Assembly: GCF_003591005.1 (NCBI RefSeq)
Contig: NZ_QYYD01000007.1
Span: 143,631-207,630 of the forward strand
DNA: 64,000 bases
Source: Rhodopseudomonas palustris
GTDB taxonomy: Bacteria; Pseudomonadota; Alphaproteobacteria; Rhizobiales; Xanthobacteraceae
Reading direction: 5' to 3'
A program made the position numbers and the translations under genes. Below are positions 62,297 to 64,000 of the stretch, piece after piece (position 1 is the first letter of the stretch; each line of letters opens with the position of its first letter). Below the pieces are notes generated by a model. That model had not been told where the DNA came from. It saw only the letters and a list, made by a program, of their open reading frames with translations, and searched no databases.

Positions 62297-63796
62297 GTGA
62301 GCGGATCCGAGGGACGGCGCAACATTGGGACAAGCCGCCGCTGGCTGGTGCTGCCGCTGTTCGGCGCGCTGGTGCTGTCCGGCTGCGGCGATTTCCGCCG
62401 GTTCGAGACCGCCTCGATCCCTTCCAGCACACCCGCCGCGGCGCCGAAGCCGGCGCGGCCGCCGGCACAATCTCCGGCTGCCGAACGCGAGCATGAGCGC
62501 ATCCTCGCCACCTATGGGGGCGCCTACGACGATCCCCGGCTGGAGGCGCTGATCACTTCCACCGTGGACCGGCTGGTGGCCGCGTCCGACCGGCCCGACC
62601 TCACCTACAAGGTGACGATTCTCAATTCCGGCGCGATCAATGCCTTCGCGCTGCCGACCGGGCAGCTCTACGTCACCCGCGGGCTGGTGGCGCTGGCCAG
62701 CGATACATCGGAATTGTCGTCGGTGCTGTCGCACGAGATGGCGCATGTCCTGGCCAAGCACGCGGCGATCCGCGAGGACCAGGCGCGGCAGGCCGCCTTG
62801 GTGACGCGCGTCGTCACCGACATGGGCAACGATCCCGAACTCACCGCGCTGGCGCTGGCCAAGACCAAGCTGTCGATGGCGAGCTTCTCGCGTCAGCAGG
62901 AGCTCGAGGCCGACGGCATCGGCGTCGGCATCTCGGCGCGCGCGCAGTTCGATCCGTTCGGCGCCGCGCGCTTCCTCACCGCGATGGAGCGCAGCGCCGC
63001 GCTGAAAGCCGGCCGCAGCGGCGATACCCGGTCGCAGGACTTCTTGGCCTCGCATCCTGCGACGCCGGAACGGGTGCGCAATGCGCAAGCCAATGCCCGC
63101 CAGTATGCGTCGGCGGAGCAGACCGCCAAGGGCGAGCGCGACCGCGAGACCTATCTCAACGCCATTGACAACATCGTCTACGGCGAGGACCCGAGCGAAG
63201 GTTTCGTGCGCGGCCGCCGTTTTCTCCATCCCAAGCTCGGCTTCACCTTCCAGGCGCCCGAGAGCTACACGCTCGACAACACCGCGCAGGCGGTGATCGG
63301 CGTCCGCGAAGGCGGCAGCCAGGCGATGCGGTTCGACGTGGTGCGAGTGCCGGCCGAACAGTCGCTTGGCGACTACCTGAATTCCGGCTGGATGGAAAAC
63401 GTCGACAAGAGCTCGACCGAGGAGCTGAGTATCAACGGCTTCCCGGCCGCCTCGGTGGTGGCGCGCGGCGATCAGTGGCAGTTCAAGGTCTATGCGCTGC
63501 GGTTCGGCAGCGACGTCTACCGCTTCATCTTCGCGACCCGGCAGCGTTCCGCCGAAAGCGAGCGCAATGCGCGTGACACCGTCAATTCGTTTCGCCGGCT
63601 GACGCTGGATGAGATCCAGGCGGCGCGGCCGCTGCGCATCAAGGTGATCACCGTGCAGCCCGGCGATACCGTCGAGTCGCTGTCGCACCGCATGGCCGGC
63701 GTCGACCGCCCGCTCGAACGCTTCCGCGTCCTCAACGGCCTCGAAGCGAACGGCACCGTGAAGCCGCGCGATCTGGTGAAGATCGTGGTGGATTGA
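62297..63796 (+). CDS. M48 family metalloprotease lipoprotein with LysM domain
   Basis: A 499-residue envelope protease. It starts at a GTG (62297) with a lipobox LVLSGCG, so it should be a lipoprotein facing the periplasm. Zinc site: LSSVLSHEMAHVLAKHAAIR (His 146, Glu 147, His 150) and QELEADGIGVGISA with the third ligand. The preceding region shows NSGAINAFALPTGQLYVTRG. The middle is a domain of unknown role (LHPKLGFTFQAPESYTLDN), and the C-terminus is a LysM peptidoglycan-binding repeat (VITVQPGDTVESLSHRM, FRVLNGLEANGTVKPRDLVK). It resembles BepA/LoiP-type quality control proteases of the outer membrane. Coupled to the SNase-like gene. Confidence 0.9.
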   Translation: MSGSEGRRNIGTSRRWLVLPLFGALVLSGCGDFRRFETASIPSSTPAAAPKPARPPAQSPAAEREHERILATYGGAYDDPRLEALITSTVDRLVAASDRPDLTYKVTILNSGAINAFALPTGQLYVTRGLVALASDTSELSSVLSHEMAHVLAKHAAIREDQARQAALVTRVVTDMGNDPELTALALAKTKLSMASFSRQQELEADGIGVGISARAQFDPFGAARFLTAMERSAALKAGRSGDTRSQDFLASHPATPERVRNAQANARQYASAEQTAKGERDRETYLNAIDNIVYGEDPSEGFVRGRRFLHPKLGFTFQAPESYTLDNTAQAVIGVREGGSQAMRFDVVRVPAEQSLGDYLNSGWMENVDKSSTEELSINGFPAASVVARGDQWQFKVYALRFGSDVYRFIFATRQRSAESERNARDTVNSFRRLTLDEIQAARPLRIKVITVQPGDTVESLSHRMAGVDRPLERFRVLNGLEANGTVKPRDLVKIVVD

Positions 63797-63930
63797 GGCG
63801 CGGTCCGATTTTGCTTTGATAGCTTCGGCCGGGTCTTCTGCGAGCCGGTGAATCCGCCGCGGGCGCGGCCTGCCTCTTCTCCCCGCGCAGCGAGCTATCG
63901 CTTAGGAGAGCACGCGGACGCCGCGAGGAC

Positions 63931-63983
63931 CACCCTCCCCTGGAGGGGGAGGGTCGCTCGCGCAGCGAGCGGGGTGGGGTGGC
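63931..63983. repeat. family F repeat at the window edge
   Basis: caccctcccctggaggggga followed by gggtcgctcgcgcagcgagc and ggggtgggg. The inner gctcgcgcagcgagc is a small hairpin. It is 134 bases after the M48 protease stop and resembles the hisA-hisH element. No gene is visible in 63797-64000. Confidence 0.6.
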
Positions 63984-64000
63984 GAAGAGTTTATCCGCTG

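Overview
The window is high-GC alphaproteobacterial chromosome, most like Rhodopseudomonas palustris or a close member of the Bradyrhizobium/Nitrobacter group. This rests on protein character and on gene order: coaA-hisEFAH-DUF2628-hisB-hslV-DUF2585-hslU-smr-mltA-tim44-secB-dnaQ-coaE-maf-ppsR-hemJ-rho-mnmE-mnmG-rsmG-parA-parB is the origin-proximal housekeeping run of Rhizobiales. I see no prophage, insertion sequence, CRISPR array or rRNA. One tRNA gene, Arg(CCU), is present.

Region 1 (1-6816): the 3' part of gshB, a gene-poor stretch of unusual composition, a small conserved-looking ORF, comM/yifB, an exported hypothetical protein, a hybrid histidine kinase and an OlsB-like GNAT acyltransferase. 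Region 2 (6946-11865, minus strand): coaA and the histidine operon, with a DUF2628 membrane protein coupled to hisH. Region 3 (12057-24018): the HslUV protease with a DUF2585 membrane protein between its subunits; envelope and secretion genes (smr, mltA, tim44, secB); dnaQ, coaE, maf and ppsR; hemJ and rho. rho has a C-rich, G-poor leader and the only clear intrinsic terminator I found.

Region 4 (24114-30508): mnmE, mnmG, rsmG, parA and parB. Three ParB-binding parS palindromes and one site with a split centre lie here, so this is the chromosome-partition (centromere) locus. Region 5 (30663-46884): accessory metabolism, comprising a PfkB kinase, an acyl-CoA synthetase, a serine esterase, gabD, a DUF1254/DUF1214 protein, a tandem Inh-type inhibitor, a hydroxyacid dehydrogenase with an NMT1/SsuA-type ABC importer and a divergent creatininase-family amidohydrolase, and a two-barrel outer-membrane porin fusion.

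Region 6 (47014-53970): a membrane-anchored glutamate-synthase-like flavoprotein; a tightly coupled ATP-grasp and Mur/FolC-like ligase pair that resembles a split cyanophycin synthetase (the best candidate here for an undescribed system); an MDR reductase; tRNA-Arg; and small envelope/stress proteins. Region 7 (54080-63796): a beta-oxidation-like set (SDR, two acyl-CoA dehydrogenases, two enoyl-CoA hydratases, a VOC protein, a branched-chain-type binding protein), then an SNase-like protein and an M48-LysM lipoprotein protease.

A window-wide pattern is a set of imperfect inverted repeats of about 77-150 bp. Most begin GTCAT and end ATGAC although their interiors fall into several families. 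By my reading all nine convergent gene junctions carry at least one, against one of nine divergent junctions.
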